Assembly: GCF_003382285.1 (NCBI RefSeq)
Contig: NZ_QTJR01000004.1
Location: forward strand, 1 to 64,000
Source: Lysobacter soli
GTDB taxonomy: Bacteria > Pseudomonadota > Gammaproteobacteria > Xanthomonadales > Xanthomonadaceae
Length of the DNA: 64,000 nt
Direction of reading: 5' to 3'
In this document: in pieces, positions 33,428 to 42,498 of the stretch
Position numbering within the stretch: position 1 is the stretch's first letter
Layout: each line of letters opens with the position of its first letter
Made by a program: the position numbers and the translations under genes
The notes under the pieces: model-generated
What the model was told of the DNA's origin: nothing
Seen by the model: the letters and a program-made list of their open reading frames with translations, nothing else
The model's database searches: none

Positions 33428-34597
33428 ATGGCGGCCGGCGGAGTCTGGACCCAGACCGCACCCGACCCCGGCCGCGCTGCCTGCGCAGACGGTGCCGGCT
33501 GCGTGGTCGAACTGCTGCGACGCGAGCGTCGCAGCGAACACGAGGCGGCGACCGGCCGCTGGATAGGCGAACGCGTCGCGACGCTGCTCGATTTCGAATA
33601 CGGAGGCGTGCACGACGCCAGCGTGCGGTACGACGCCCCGCCGTTCTTCTTGCCCGACGTCACGCTGCTCGCCACCGATGCGCACGAGCTGGGCATCGCC
33701 GGGCCGAAGCAGTTGCTCGGGGGCGTCGTGCCGCACGCGTTCGTGGCGACGAAGACGATCACGCATCCGCTGGTCGACGGCGCGCGAGCAAAGCCGGAAG
33801 GCTGGTCCGACGAGCTCGGCCGCGCGCTCGACGACGTGACGCTGCCGGGCTTTGCGGCCTTCTCCCTCGAAGACGTCGGCCGCGCTGCGCGCTCGCTCTT
33901 CGAACAAGGCCTGCCGGCGCGTATCAAGCGCGCGGACGGCATCGGCGGGCTCGGGCAGTCGGTCGCGACCGAGCGCAAGTCGCTCGACGCCGCGCTCGCG
34001 CACCTGGACCCGCAATCGCTCGCGCGCGTGGGCGCCGTGGTCGAACTCAACCTCAAGCCGGTCAAGACCTACAGCGTCGGCACCGTCGCGCTCGGGCCGC
34101 ACCGCATCGCCTACTTCGGCATGCAGACGCTCACGCGCAACCGGTCAGGCTTGTCGGTGTACGGCGGCTCCTCGCTCGCGTGCATCCGGGGCGACCTCAA
34201 CGACCTGCTCGCTACGCTGGACGATGAAGCCGAGCGTCGCGTCCTGCGTTGCGCGATCCGCTACGACGCCGAAGTGTCGCGCGCGTATCCGGCATTCTTC
34301 GCATCGCGCCGCAACTACGACGTCGCGCTGGGCGTGGATCCGTCCGGCATGCCGCGCACCGGCGTGCTCGAACAGTCCTGGCGCGTGGGCGGTGCGACGC
34401 CGGCGGAGATCCTCGCGCTGGAAGCAATGCACCGCGATCCGCTGCTGTCGCGCGTGAATGTGTCGACGCACGAGTTCCACGCGCTGGTCGATCCACCGCC
34501 GGGCGCGCAGGTGTCCTTCCGTGGCGAGGATCCGCACGTCGGCCCGATGACGAAGTACGCCATGCTCGACGCGCAGGACGATGCGCATGGACGTTAG
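33428..34597 (+). CDS. DUF3182 family protein (ATP-grasp-like)
   Basis: The protein is 389 residues. Matching DUF3182 blocks include FFLPDVTLLATDAHELGI, GGVVPHAFVATKTITHPLV, RIKRADGIGGLGQSV, VVELNLKPVKTYSVGTV and VSTHEFHALVDPPPGAQVSFRGEDPH. The pattern of a Lys-rich nucleotide loop and ELN...TYS metal-site-like residues suggests an ATP-grasp-like fold, but the family has no known reaction. The stop overlaps the next gene, an alpha/beta hydrolase, by 17 bases; the two are coupled and may act on a common substrate. Confidence 0.85.
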   Translation: MAAGGVWTQTAPDPGRAACADGAGCVVELLRRERRSEHEAATGRWIGERVATLLDFEYGGVHDASVRYDAPPFFLPDVTLLATDAHELGIAGPKQLLGGVVPHAFVATKTITHPLVDGARAKPEGWSDELGRALDDVTLPGFAAFSLEDVGRAARSLFEQGLPARIKRADGIGGLGQSVATERKSLDAALAHLDPQSLARVGAVVELNLKPVKTYSVGTVALGPHRIAYFGMQTLTRNRSGLSVYGGSSLACIRGDLNDLLATLDDEAERRVLRCAIRYDAEVSRAYPAFFASRRNYDVALGVDPSGMPRTGVLEQSWRVGGATPAEILALEAMHRDPLLSRVNVSTHEFHALVDPPPGAQVSFRGEDPHVGPMTKYAMLDAQDDAHGR

Positions 34598-35375
34598 CCT
34601 CGAAACCATCGAACTGGCGGTCGAACAGGAGCGCATCAGCGGAACGGTGCTCTCGCCGCCGTCGCAGCTGCCCGCCGTGCTGTTCGTGCACGGCTGGGGC
34701 GGGAGCCAGGAACACGACCTGGTGCGCGCGCGCGAAGCGGCGGGCATCGGCTGCGTCTGCCTCACCTTCGACCTGCGCGGGCACGAGCGCACCGCGCGGC
34801 ACTGGGAGAAGGTCAACCGCCCGCAGAACCTCGCCGACCTGCTCGCCGCGTACGACTGGCTCGCGGCGCGGCCCAATGTCGATCCGGATGCGATCGCGGT
34901 GGTCGGCATCAGCTACGGCGGCTACCTTGCGGCGTTGATGACGGCCCAGCGACCGGTGCGCTGGCTCGCGCTGCGCTCGCCTGCGATCTATCGCGACGAG
35001 GGCTGGGAACGGCCGAAGCTGCAGCTGCATATCGACACCGACCTGGTGGCATATCGACAGCGCCGCATGGACTGGCAGGACAACGCCGTGCTGCGTGCGT
35101 GCGCGGAGTATCGCGGCCACGCGCTGCTCGTCGCGGCCGAACACGACACCGTCGTGCCGCATCCGGTGATCGACAACTACGCCAATGCGCTCCACAACAC
35201 GCGCTCGCTGACGCGCCGCGTGATCGAGGGTGCCGATCACGCGTTCTCGCAGAAGCCCGCGCAGAAGGCGTACCAGACGATCCTCGTCAAATGGCTCGCC
35301 GAGATGATCATGGGCGCCCGCGAGGAAGCGGCGATGACGAAGCTGCGGGAGCGGAAGGTGGAGGAGGCGGAGTAG
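34581..35375 (+). CDS. alpha/beta-hydrolase
   Basis: This 264-residue serine hydrolase has the nucleophile elbow GISYGG (about residue 114), the Asp in LVAAEHDTVVPH and the His in EGADHAFSQ, making a full catalytic triad. The oxyanion region is FVHGWGGSQEHD. An alternative start is 34587 (MDVSLETIEL). It overlaps the DUF3182 gene. Its substrate is not predictable; a coupled role with DUF3182 is likely. Confidence 0.88.
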   Translation: MRMDVSLETIELAVEQERISGTVLSPPSQLPAVLFVHGWGGSQEHDLVRAREAAGIGCVCLTFDLRGHERTARHWEKVNRPQNLADLLAAYDWLAARPNVDPDAIAVVGISYGGYLAALMTAQRPVRWLALRSPAIYRDEGWERPKLQLHIDTDLVAYRQRRMDWQDNAVLRACAEYRGHALLVAAEHDTVVPHPVIDNYANALHNTRSLTRRVIEGADHAFSQKPAQKAYQTILVKWLAEMIMGAREEAAMTKLRERKVEEAE

Positions 35376-35480
35376 CGGCGTGCTGGATTGAAGTTGCCGT
35401 TGGGCGGTGCTTTAAGTGCAGCGACGTGAGGATGGCTGTGGTGGGTTGATGGCCTCCATCACGACAGATCACCGCAATCA

Positions 35481-35554
35481 CTCCAGATCACCCGTCGTCA
35501 CTTCACCACCGTCGTCGCTCCAGATCACCCGTCGTTACTTCATCACCGCCGTCA
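35481..35554. repeat. two tandem copies of a 37-bp repeat
   Basis: CTCCAGATCACCCGTCGT begins each copy (35481 and 35518); the copies differ at only a few positions. A third degenerate piece (CTTCACGACCGCCGTCAC) follows. This lies in the gene-free stretch 35376-36038. Confidence 0.7.
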
Positions 35555-35583
35555 CTTCACGACCGCCGTCACCTCAGAACACC

Positions 35584-35803
35584 GTCATCCCGGCGAAAGC
35601 CGGGACCCAGGCCCGGAGTGCTTGGGCACTACCTCACGGGTAAACCATGCCCCCGTCATTCCCGCGAAGGCGGGAATCCATGGACTTTTCACGCTTGGCG
35701 GTCAGCGTTTGCGACCTGCGCGTGCCGCTGTTCTCCTCACACTCCAAATGCAACGCGAAAGCGTGGAACGCCCATGGATTCCCGCCTTCGCGGGAATGAC
35801 GAG
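35584..35803. repeat. cluster of three REP-like palindromes
   Basis: GTCATCCCGGCGAAAGCCGGGACCC (35584-35610), then GTCATTCCCGCGAAGGCGGG (35655-35683), then the inverted form GATTCCCGCCTTCGCGGGAATGAC (35774-35803). These are the same families as at 2827-3228 and 59600-59681. No gene is seen between 35376 and 36038 apart from these repeats. Confidence 0.85.
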
Positions 35804-36038
35804 CAACAGCACGAGCGACGGCAGAGGCGACTCCTGGAGCGACGGCAGAAGCAACAGCAAAGACAAAGGCGCCACTCCGTCGACCGCACCGCCGCCATTC
35901 ATGGCGCCACGCATCAGGCTTCGGAACCCCTGCCCGGCCCTCCGTGGCCGGTCGTTCGTCGGGGCGCGCGGCAATGCCGCGCAAGCACCCCTCCTCACCC
36001 GCGCAAGCACCCCTACTCACCCGCGCAAGCGGCCTGCC

Positions 36039-37040
36039 TTACCCATACGGCCCACCCATGACCGGCAGCACGATCCCGTTGACGTACGACGAGCACACGG
36101 GCGAAGCAAGAAACACATACGCGGGCGACAGCTCTTCCGGCTGCGCCGGACGGCCCATGTCGCTGGATTCGCCGAACTTCGCCACTTCCTTCGCATCCCG
36201 GTCCGCCGGATTGAGCGGCGTCCACACCGGGCCCGGCGCGACGGCATTCACGCGGATGCCGCGTTCGAGCAGGTTGCTCGCCAGCGACTTGGTGAAGGCG
36301 TGGATCGCGCCCTTCGTCGCCGAGTAATCGAGCAGCTGCTTCGAACCGAACAGACCGGTTTCCGAACCCGAATTGACGATGCAGCCGCCTTTCGGCAGGT
36401 GCTTGAGCGCCGCTCGCGCCATGTGGAAATAGCCGCCGATGTTGGTCTGCAGCGTTTCCTGCAGGTGTTCGTCGGTGAGGTCTTCCAGCGACTGCGCATG
36501 CATCTGGAACGCGGCGTTGTTCACCAGGATGTCGAGTTTGCCGAACGCCTGCACGGTGGCGGCGACGGCGCCCTCGCAGAACTTCGGATCCTTCACGTCG
36601 CCGGGAATGACCAGGCAGCGGCGGCCTTCCTTCTCGACCGCCGCGCGCGTTTCCTCGGCGTCCTCGTGCTCGTTGAGGTACACGATCGCGACGTCCGCGC
36701 CTTCGCGCGCGTACAGCACCGCCACCGCCCGACCGATGCCGGAATCGCCACCGGTGACGATCGCGACCATGTCCTGCAGCTTTCCGCTCCCCTTGTAATC
36801 CGGCGCGAGGTACCGCGGACGCGGATCGAGTTCGTGTTCCTGTCCGGGCTTGTCCTGGTGCTGCGCGGGCAGCGGATTTTCGGGCTGCTTGCGCGTGCCG
36901 GCTTGCACCGGCTTCTTCTTCGACTCCGAATCGCCGGCCGACGACTTCTTCGCCTCCTTCGCCTCGACCTGCTCCTGGATCGCCTGCTGCTTCGCCGCCG
37001 TGCCATCGGCATTCGACGTCGGCTTCTTCTCTTTTGCCAT
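36039..37040 (-). CDS. SDR-family oxidoreductase with basic N-terminal extension
   Basis: The protein is 333 residues from the ATG at 37040 (MAKEKKPTSN), with AGGAG 9 bases upstream. A Lys/Glu/Gln-rich, probably disordered, extension (1-75) precedes a classical short-chain dehydrogenase: cofactor motif TGGDSGIG, then NNAAF, the catalytic Ser (NSGSETG) and the Tyr-x3-Lys in YSATKGA. The PGPVWTPLNPAD segment is typical of the YghA/general stress protein 39-like group of NADP-dependent enzymes. The physiological substrate is unknown; stress-related expression is usual for this group. Confidence 0.9.
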   Translation of the reverse strand: MAKEKKPTSNADGTAAKQQAIQEQVEAKEAKKSSAGDSESKKKPVQAGTRKQPENPLPAQHQDKPGQEHELDPRPRYLAPDYKGSGKLQDMVAIVTGGDSGIGRAVAVLYAREGADVAIVYLNEHEDAEETRAAVEKEGRRCLVIPGDVKDPKFCEGAVAATVQAFGKLDILVNNAAFQMHAQSLEDLTDEHLQETLQTNIGGYFHMARAALKHLPKGGCIVNSGSETGLFGSKQLLDYSATKGAIHAFTKSLASNLLERGIRVNAVAPGPVWTPLNPADRDAKEVAKFGESSDMGRPAQPEELSPAYVFLASPVCSSYVNGIVLPVMGGPYG

Positions 37041-37066
37041 CGCGTTGTTCTCCTCTTTCCACGACA

Positions 37067-37096
37067 AAACGCCCGGGTGCGGACACCCGGGCGTTT
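37067..37096 (-). terminator. terminator between BON-domain gene and SDR gene
   Basis: AAACGCCCGGGTG and CACCCGGGCGTTT form a perfect stem of 13 pairs with a 4-base loop. It lies downstream of the leftward BON gene and upstream of the SDR start. Confidence 0.85.
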
Positions 37097-37133
37097 GCCG
37101 CCCGCGCGGCCCCAGGGCCGCCCTATCGGTTCG

Positions 37134-37496
37134 TTACTTCTTGTCGCCCTTGGCGACGGTCAGGCCCTTCGCATCGACGCTCTTCACGCCCTTGATGCCC
37201 TTGGCGACCGAGATCGCCTTGTCATGCTTGGCCTTGCTGTCGACCGTGCCGGACAGCTTCACCACGCCGTTGGTGGTGTCGACGTCGATCTCGGTGCCCG
37301 GCACGTCGGAGGTCGCCATCAGATCGGCCTTCACCTTGGTGGTGATCCAGGTGTCGTTGACCGGCTGCGCGGAATCGCTTTCCTCTTCCGCTTCGGTCTG
37401 GGTGCGATCCTGCGCAAGCGCCATGGCCGGCGCGGCGATCATCGCGGCCGCGCCGAAGACGGCGGCGAACAAGGTCGAATTCGTTCGGATCTTCAT
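37134..37496 (-). CDS. BON-domain periplasmic protein
   Basis: The protein is 120 residues from the ATG at 37496 (MKIRTNSTLF), with GGGAG 7 bases upstream. It has a signal peptide (FAAVFGAAAMIAAPAMALAQ) and one BON domain (about 45-115: DTWITTKVKADLMATSDVPGTEIDVDTTNGVVKLSGTV...AKGIKGVKSV). BON proteins such as OsmY bind phospholipid and are induced by osmotic or envelope stress. It has a single domain where OsmY has two. Confidence 0.9.
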   Translation of the reverse strand: MKIRTNSTLFAAVFGAAAMIAAPAMALAQDRTQTEAEEESDSAQPVNDTWITTKVKADLMATSDVPGTEIDVDTTNGVVKLSGTVDSKAKHDKAISVAKGIKGVKSVDAKGLTVAKGDKK

Positions 37497-37631
37497 GTCG
37501 TGGCTCCCGTTGAAGGTGCGCACAGCTTTCAGCGCAAATGCGTAGTTCCGCGTGAAATCCGCGATATCGCGCGTTTCGTGCGCCGTGTCCGTTCACCGAT
37601 GCGAATCCGGCGTGTACGACGCGTTTTCCGT

Positions 37632-38564
37632 TCAGCGTGACGCGCGGGCGAGACGCAGCGCGGCGTCGAGCGCCTGGTCGGAGGTGGTCACGACATCGGG
37701 CGCGATGCCGGTCGATTCCCAGTTCGTGCGCGTGATCGGATTGACGGGCGAGCCGTCGGAGACGAACACGCTGTAACCGTCGCCGAGGTCGGTCATGCCG
37801 CCGGGATTGGCCGCACCCGCGCTACGTTCGCCGACGATGGTGGCGCGCTTCGCGCTCTGCAGCGTATAGGCGAACGATTCGGCCGCCGAAGCCGTGCCCT
37901 TGTCCACCAACACGTACAGCGGCACCTGCGTGCGCGGCGTGGCGTAAGGCGTATCGGGCGCCTCGCTCAGCGTCTGCGTGCGCGTGTGGAAGGTGTTGTA
38001 GATGTCGGCGCCCGGCGCGACGAAGGCGCTGGCGAGGTAGCCGACCATGCTCGGCGAACCGCCGCGGCAACCGCGCAGGTCGACGATCATCGCGCGCGTG
38101 CCGGCGAGCTTCGCGAGTGCCGCGTCGATCGCGGCGCGTTCGGGCGCGTTCGCGTCGCCGAACTCGAAATGCGCGAACTCGCTCAGGCGGAGATGTCCGA
38201 TATCGCCCGGCAGGGTTTCCACCGTCGCGATGCCGTGGTTCGCCGGCGGCGAGTGGCGCCTCGGGCCGGCCGGCTGCGTATCGGTCGCGCCTGTGCCCTC
38301 CCAGCGCACGCGGAAATGGCGATCGAGCGGACGCAGGCGCGTCGTCAGTGCGTCGGCCAGCGCCTGCGGTGCGAGCGCGTCGAACTTACCGCTCGCGGCA
38401 TCGCGACGCAGGTCGTCGGCGATGGTCTTCCCACGCGCGGGATCGAAGTAGTTCGCGGCGATCGCATCGGCCACGGCGTCGACCCGCTCGCGCGGGACGG
38501 GCGCGGCATGCGCGGCGAAGGCGGACAGCAGCAAAAGGGCGGCGACGCGGAGCAGCTTCGGCAT
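37632..38564 (-). CDS. S41-family C-terminal-processing-type peptidase
   Basis: The protein is 310 residues with a signal peptide ([17 protein letters not shown]). The S41 catalytic region is [20 protein letters not shown], with the nucleophilic Ser in TASAAES, and Lys/Gln-type residues after it ([13 protein letters not shown]). [19 protein letters not shown] is the family oxyanion loop. There is no PDZ domain, as in the IRBP-like subgroup. It is exported, and its targets are unknown. Its start is close to, and divergent from, queD. Confidence 0.85.
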   Translation of the reverse strand: MPKLLRVAALLLLSAFAAHAAPVPRERVDAVADAIAANYFDPARGKTIADDLRRDAASGKFDALAPQALADALTTRLRPLDRHFRVRWEGTGATDTQPAGPRRHSPPANHGIATVETLPGDIGHLRLSEFAHFEFGDANAPERAAIDAALAKLAGTRAMIVDLRGCRGGSPSMVGYLASAFVAPGADIYNTFHTRTQTLSEAPDTPYATPRTQVPLYVLVDKGTASAAESFAYTLQSAKRATIVGERSAGAANPGGMTDLGDGYSVFVSDGSPVNPITRTNWESTGIAPDVVTTSDQALDAALRLARASR

Positions 38565-38657
38565 GGCGGAGTTTTCCGAGGGATTTCTACCTCTGGATGC
38601 CGCCCGCGCCGGGAGCGTCGCAGCGCCCGGGCGACGGGCCGGCGGTACACTGCGCGC

Positions 38658-39011
38658 ATGAAAATCTTCAAGGCCTTCACGCTCGAAGCCGCGCACCGCC
38701 TGCCCAATGTCCCCGAGGGCCACAAGTGCGCGCGCCTGCACGGGCACAGTTTCCGCATCGAGATCCACGTCGAGGGCGACATCGACCCGCACTTCGGCTG
38801 GGTGATGGACTTCGCCGACCTGAAAGCGGCGTTCAAGCCGATCTACGACCGCCTGGACCACCACTACCTCAACGACATCGAAGGCCTGGAGAATCCGACC
38901 AGCGAAGTGCTGGCGAAGTGGATCTGGGACCAGCTGAGGCCCTCGCTCCCGCTGCTGTCCGAAGTGGTCGTGCACGAGACCTGCACGTCGGGTTGCCACT
39001 ACAAGGCCTGA
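38658..39011 (+). CDS. queD: 6-carboxy-5,6,7,8-tetrahydropterin synthase QueD
   Basis: This 117-residue T-fold enzyme of the queuosine/7-deazaguanine pathway converts dihydroneopterin triphosphate to 6-carboxytetrahydropterin. Zinc ligands are His13 (EAAHRL) and the two His of RLHGHSF; the catalytic Cys is in KCARLHGHS. The C-terminal [10 protein letters not shown] block is typical of the group. queC and queE are not near. Confidence 0.93.
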   Translation: MKIFKAFTLEAAHRLPNVPEGHKCARLHGHSFRIEIHVEGDIDPHFGWVMDFADLKAAFKPIYDRLDHHYLNDIEGLENPTSEVLAKWIWDQLRPSLPLLSEVVVHETCTSGCHYKA

Positions 39012-39030
39012 GGCGCGCCACCGGCGCGCC
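39012..39030. terminator. GC hairpin between queD and patatin genes
   Basis: GGCGCGCC and GGCGCGCC (self-complementary arms) are separated by three bases, directly after the queD stop and before the convergent patatin stop. There is no T run. Confidence 0.4.
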
Positions 39031-39035
39031 CGGCA

Positions 39036-41315
39036 TCACTTCACCTGCGGCCGCAGCAGCGAGCCGAACGTCAGGTACCACGAGTTCTCGCCTTCGTCGT
39101 TGGCGCCGTACGCCAGGAACATCGGCCCCAGCGGCGTGCTGAAGCCGACGAACAGGCTGCCGGCGAGGATCAGGTCGTCGTCCACCTCGTCCTTCGTGGC
39201 CCAGACGTTGCCGGTTTCAAGGCTCGCACCGACGAACATCGGCATCGAGAACAACCGGCTCGTGTTGCCCGTGCGGCGGTACATCACCGCGCGTGCCAGT
39301 GCGGTCTGCGTGCCGAACAGCGCGCGTTCGTCGAAACCGGAAAGATTGAGGAAGCCGCCGAGGAAGCCCTGCGTCTGGAAGAAGCTGTCGTCTTCCAGCG
39401 CGCTGCTCAGGTGCGCGCCGAGCAGCAGGTGGTAGCGGCCCCACGCCTGCGCCCAGTCGGCGGTGAGGCGCGCGACGTCGCCTTCGACGTTCGCGCCGGC
39501 GGTGTCGTGGTAGGTCTCCAGGTCCGCGCTCACGCGGATGCCGCGCGTGGGGAAGTTGATGTTGTCCAGCGTGTCCCAGGTCGCGTTGTAGAACACGCCT
39601 GCGTACTTCTCCTCGCTGTTGGTGAAGTCGGCCGGATTGCCGATGAGCAGGTCGCCGCGATCCTTGCCGGCGACCAGCTGCGCACTGATGCGCCATTCCG
39701 GTTGCGGTGACCAGCCCGCTTCGACGGCGACCTGGCGCCGGTTGACCCGGTACTCGGCCAGCTGCGCGTCCTCGATCCACAGCGGGAAGGATTCGTTGCG
39801 CAGTTCGAGCGCGGGCTTCACGTAGAACGCCCCGGTTTCGCCCAGCGGCTGGTAGAACTCCGACAGCAGCCCGGTGATGCGGCCCAGTCGCAGCACGTTG
39901 CGCCATTCCGCGCCCAGTGTGTTGACGTCGTTGAACGTCAGCTCCGCCGAGACCATGTAGCTGTTGCGGCCGTTGAAGTTGTCGTCCAGCTGGAAGCCGA
40001 GCTTGCCGAACGCCGACCATGGTTTTTCCGCCGGAATGATCTGCAGGCCGCGTTCGCCGTTGCGTTCGACCAGGCGGTAGTCGATCTGCTGGAAGCGGCC
40101 GTCGCCGTACGCGGTGCCGATGGTCTTCTCCAGACGCTCCGCATCGAACGGCTCGTCCAGGTTCGGGGCGACGGCACGCTCGACTTCGCGCGTCGCCGAC
40201 GGCGAACGGCCTTCGACGACGTCGAGGAACGCCACCAGCTTCGGATCGAAATCGCGCTTGCGCTGGCGCTCGCGATAGGCGGCATACGTCGCCTCGTCCA
40301 CGGACAGCGCGCGCAGCCGCGGCAGCGCCGCTTCGGCCGCGCGTTCGCCGATGGCGATGGCTTCGGCACCGCGGTTGAATTCCGCCGCGGTGATGTCGCC
40401 CAGTTCCGGGCGGATGAGCACGTCCTCCGGGCGCAACGTGGCGAGCGTCGCCTCGGTCTTCTCGGTCATCAGCGCCGAGATCATCTGGTCCATGATCACC
40501 AGCGGATTGGTCAGCGCCTCTTCCTTGTGCAGCGGCGAGCCGACGTCGACGACGATGAGGCGGTCGGCGCCCATCTGGCGCACGACGTCGACAGGCACGT
40601 TGTCGACCATGCCGCCGTCGACGAGCAGGCGGTCGCCCACGCGCACCGGCGCGAAGGCGCCGGGCACGGACATGCTCGAACGGATCGCCAGCGCGAGGTC
40701 GCCATCCTCGAACACGACCTTGTCGCCGTTGATGATGTCTGCGGCGACGGCGCGGAACGGGATCGGCAGCTGGTCGAAGTCGTTGACGTTCCAGGTCGAG
40801 ATCGTCAGCCGGCGCATCAGCATCAACAGCTTCTGCCCCTGCACGATGCCGACCGGCAGCACGACGCGGCCGTCGACGTAGCCGATCTCCAGGTCGAGCA
40901 GATAGCGGAAATCGGCGTCCTTCCGGCGCATCGGCTGGCCGGGCCGCGGCGGGTCGTCAACGAACATGTCCGCCCAGTCGATGGTGTCGATCAGGTTTTC
41001 CATCTCCGCCGGCGTGTAGCCGGTGGCGTACAGGCCGCCGACGATCGAGCCCATGCTGGTGCCGGCGACCTTGCAGACGGGGATGCGCTCGCGTTCGAGC
41101 ACCTTGAGGACGCCGACGTGGGCCGACCCGCGCGCGCCGCCGCCGCCGAGCACCAGGCCGACGCAGGGGAGATGGGCGGAATGCGCCGGATCCGGAGCCG
41201 CGGTCTGGGCGATGGCCGGGGATGCGACCGCTCCGAGCAGGACGGCGACGAGGACGGCCAGGCTGGCCATCAGCCCCCGGCAGCGCGGCGTGGAGGGGAG
41301 GCGGGCCTGCATCAT
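39036..41315 (-). CDS. PlpD-like patatin phospholipase with outer-membrane barrel (type Vd secretion)
   Basis: The protein is 759 residues from the ATG at 41315; AGGATG lies upstream. It has a signal peptide (LMASLAVLVAVLLGAVASPAIA). The patatin domain (about 50-290) has the oxyanion motif GGGGARGSAHVG, the Ser of GTSMG and the Asp of DGG (LLVDGGMVDNVP), the catalytic Ser-Asp dyad. A POTRA-like segment (about 370-450, RLEKTIGTAYGDGRFQQIDY) follows, then a 16-strand BamA-like barrel to the C-terminus (YLTFGSLLRPQVK). This is the architecture of type Vd autotransporters such as Pseudomonas PlpD, whose phospholipase is exposed at the cell surface or released. Confidence 0.92.
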   Translation of the reverse strand: MMQARLPSTPRCRGLMASLAVLVAVLLGAVASPAIAQTAAPDPAHSAHLPCVGLVLGGGGARGSAHVGVLKVLERERIPVCKVAGTSMGSIVGGLYATGYTPAEMENLIDTIDWADMFVDDPPRPGQPMRRKDADFRYLLDLEIGYVDGRVVLPVGIVQGQKLLMLMRRLTISTWNVNDFDQLPIPFRAVAADIINGDKVVFEDGDLALAIRSSMSVPGAFAPVRVGDRLLVDGGMVDNVPVDVVRQMGADRLIVVDVGSPLHKEEALTNPLVIMDQMISALMTEKTEATLATLRPEDVLIRPELGDITAAEFNRGAEAIAIGERAAEAALPRLRALSVDEATYAAYRERQRKRDFDPKLVAFLDVVEGRSPSATREVERAVAPNLDEPFDAERLEKTIGTAYGDGRFQQIDYRLVERNGERGLQIIPAEKPWSAFGKLGFQLDDNFNGRNSYMVSAELTFNDVNTLGAEWRNVLRLGRITGLLSEFYQPLGETGAFYVKPALELRNESFPLWIEDAQLAEYRVNRRQVAVEAGWSPQPEWRISAQLVAGKDRGDLLIGNPADFTNSEEKYAGVFYNATWDTLDNINFPTRGIRVSADLETYHDTAGANVEGDVARLTADWAQAWGRYHLLLGAHLSSALEDDSFFQTQGFLGGFLNLSGFDERALFGTQTALARAVMYRRTGNTSRLFSMPMFVGASLETGNVWATKDEVDDDLILAGSLFVGFSTPLGPMFLAYGANDEGENSWYLTFGSLLRPQVK

Positions 41316-41504
41316 CGTCCGGTCATCCTGGTTGGCGATCCTGCGCGGGCAGAGCCCGTTGCAGCGGGATTCTGCCACCGGACTTCAACTCCCCCAATGG
41401 GACCTGAGTCCCGTGCCGCCCCGTGTTGCACCGCAACAAATCCTCGGTTATGCTGCACCGCACAATCCGAACCCCCTCTCTCCCCGGATTGCCTGGAGAC
41501 CACC

Positions 41505-41921
41505 ATGTACCAGCCGTTCAACGAACAGTTCGCCGCCGCGACGCGCCAGTTCGCGGACACGGCCGCACAGGTCAACCGCCTCGCCCTCGACAACGCCGAG
41601 GCCGTCTTCGGCCTGCAGCTTTCGGCGATCGAGGACCGCGTCAACGCCACGTTCGCCTTCCTCGGCGAAGCGGCTGAAATCCGCGATTTCGACGGCTTCA
41701 AGAACCTGTGGCCGAAGGGCACGCAGGTCGCCCGCGAGAACTTCGAGCGCGGCGTCGCCACCGGCCAGGAAGTCTTCGGCCGCACGATGAAGACGCAGGG
41801 CGCGATTTCCGAGCTGGCCAAGTCGCAGTTCGAAGCCGCCGCCCGCGGCGTGCAAGGCGAGGTCGAGAAGACCGTGAAGGCCGCCGCGTCCGTCGGCCCG
41901 AAGGCCGCCAGCGTCAAGTAA
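41505..41921 (+). CDS. phasin family protein
   Basis: This 138-residue helical protein (MYQPFNEQFAAATRQFADTAAQ) has the phasin pattern of amphipathic helices: LALDNAEAVFGLQLSAIEDRV, then KNLWPKGTQVARENFERG, and AKSQFEAAARGVQGEVEK. Phasins coat polyhydroxyalkanoate granules; in organisms without PHA they act as general stress or chaperone-like proteins. No PHA synthase is in the window. A strong terminator lies 75 bases downstream. Confidence 0.88.
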   Translation: MYQPFNEQFAAATRQFADTAAQVNRLALDNAEAVFGLQLSAIEDRVNATFAFLGEAAEIRDFDGFKNLWPKGTQVARENFERGVATGQEVFGRTMKTQGAISELAKSQFEAAARGVQGEVEKTVKAAASVGPKAASVK

Positions 41922-41994
41922 TCCCTACCGCTTCAACTCTCTCCTTTCGCTTTCTTTTTCCAAGACGTCCGCCTCCCCTCCCGGCGGACTGGAA

Positions 41995-42030
41995 ACCCGG
42001 CAGCCCGTGCTGCCGGGTTTTTTCTTTTTG
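41995..42030 (+). terminator. rho-independent terminator after phasin gene
   Basis: CCCGGCAGC and GCTGCCGGG pair around a CCGT loop, followed by TTTTTTCTTTTT. Confidence 0.9.
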
Positions 42031-42078
42031 GGCGACTGTGCAGCCGCTCGCGCCGTGCGGCTGGAACTGCGTGCGAAT

Positions 42079-42099
42079 TTCGTGCATGATTCGTGCATG
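42079..42099. promoter_or_regulatory. putative operator of the Xre-RES toxin-antitoxin pair
   Basis: TTCGTGCATG is repeated 11 bases apart (42079 and 42090), about one helical turn, just upstream of the antitoxin start at 42118. Autorepression at such repeats is usual for this family. Binding is inferred. Confidence 0.6.
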
Positions 42100-42117
42100 C
42101 CTCGACCGGAGTTCCTG

Positions 42118-42498
42118 ATGAACGCCGTCATGAAATCCCGCGCCAGCCTGGCCGAAGCCGTCCGCGAGCCCGACCAGGTCTACCTCTCGCCCCGCCGCAT
42201 CGGAGATGCGCTGGGCCTGCAGGTGCAGAGCCTGGCCGAGCGCGCCCGCGTCAGCCGCAACACGCCGACCGCGCGCCCGCAGAACGAACACCTCCAGCAG
42301 TACCTGCGCGACGTCGTGCGCGTCATCGCCGCGGCGGAGGACGCCGCCGGCGGCGATCGCACGCGCGCCATCTTCTGGTTCATGAACGACCCGCTGGCCG
42401 ATTTCGAGTACCTCACCGCCGATGCGCTGGTGCAGGCCGGCAAGGCGCAGGTCGTGATCGACTACATCGAGTCGGTTGCCGGCGGCGCGACCGGATGA
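42118..42498 (+). CDS. Xre/MbcA/ParS-family antitoxin
   Basis: The protein is 126 residues from the ATG at 42118, chosen for the GGAG 7 bases upstream (42097 is an earlier possible start). An N-terminal DNA-binding segment (SLAEAVREPDQVYLSPRRIGDALGLQ...LAERARVSRNT) is followed by a C-terminal toxin-binding domain that ends in FWFMNDPLADFEYLTADALVQAGKAQVVIDYIES, the MbcA/ParS/Xre C-terminal signature. The stop overlaps the toxin start by 4 bases (ATGA). It should neutralise the downstream RES toxin and repress the operon. Confidence 0.9.
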   Translation: MNAVMKSRASLAEAVREPDQVYLSPRRIGDALGLQVQSLAERARVSRNTPTARPQNEHLQQYLRDVVRVIAAAEDAAGGDRTRAIFWFMNDPLADFEYLTADALVQAGKAQVVIDYIESVAGGATG

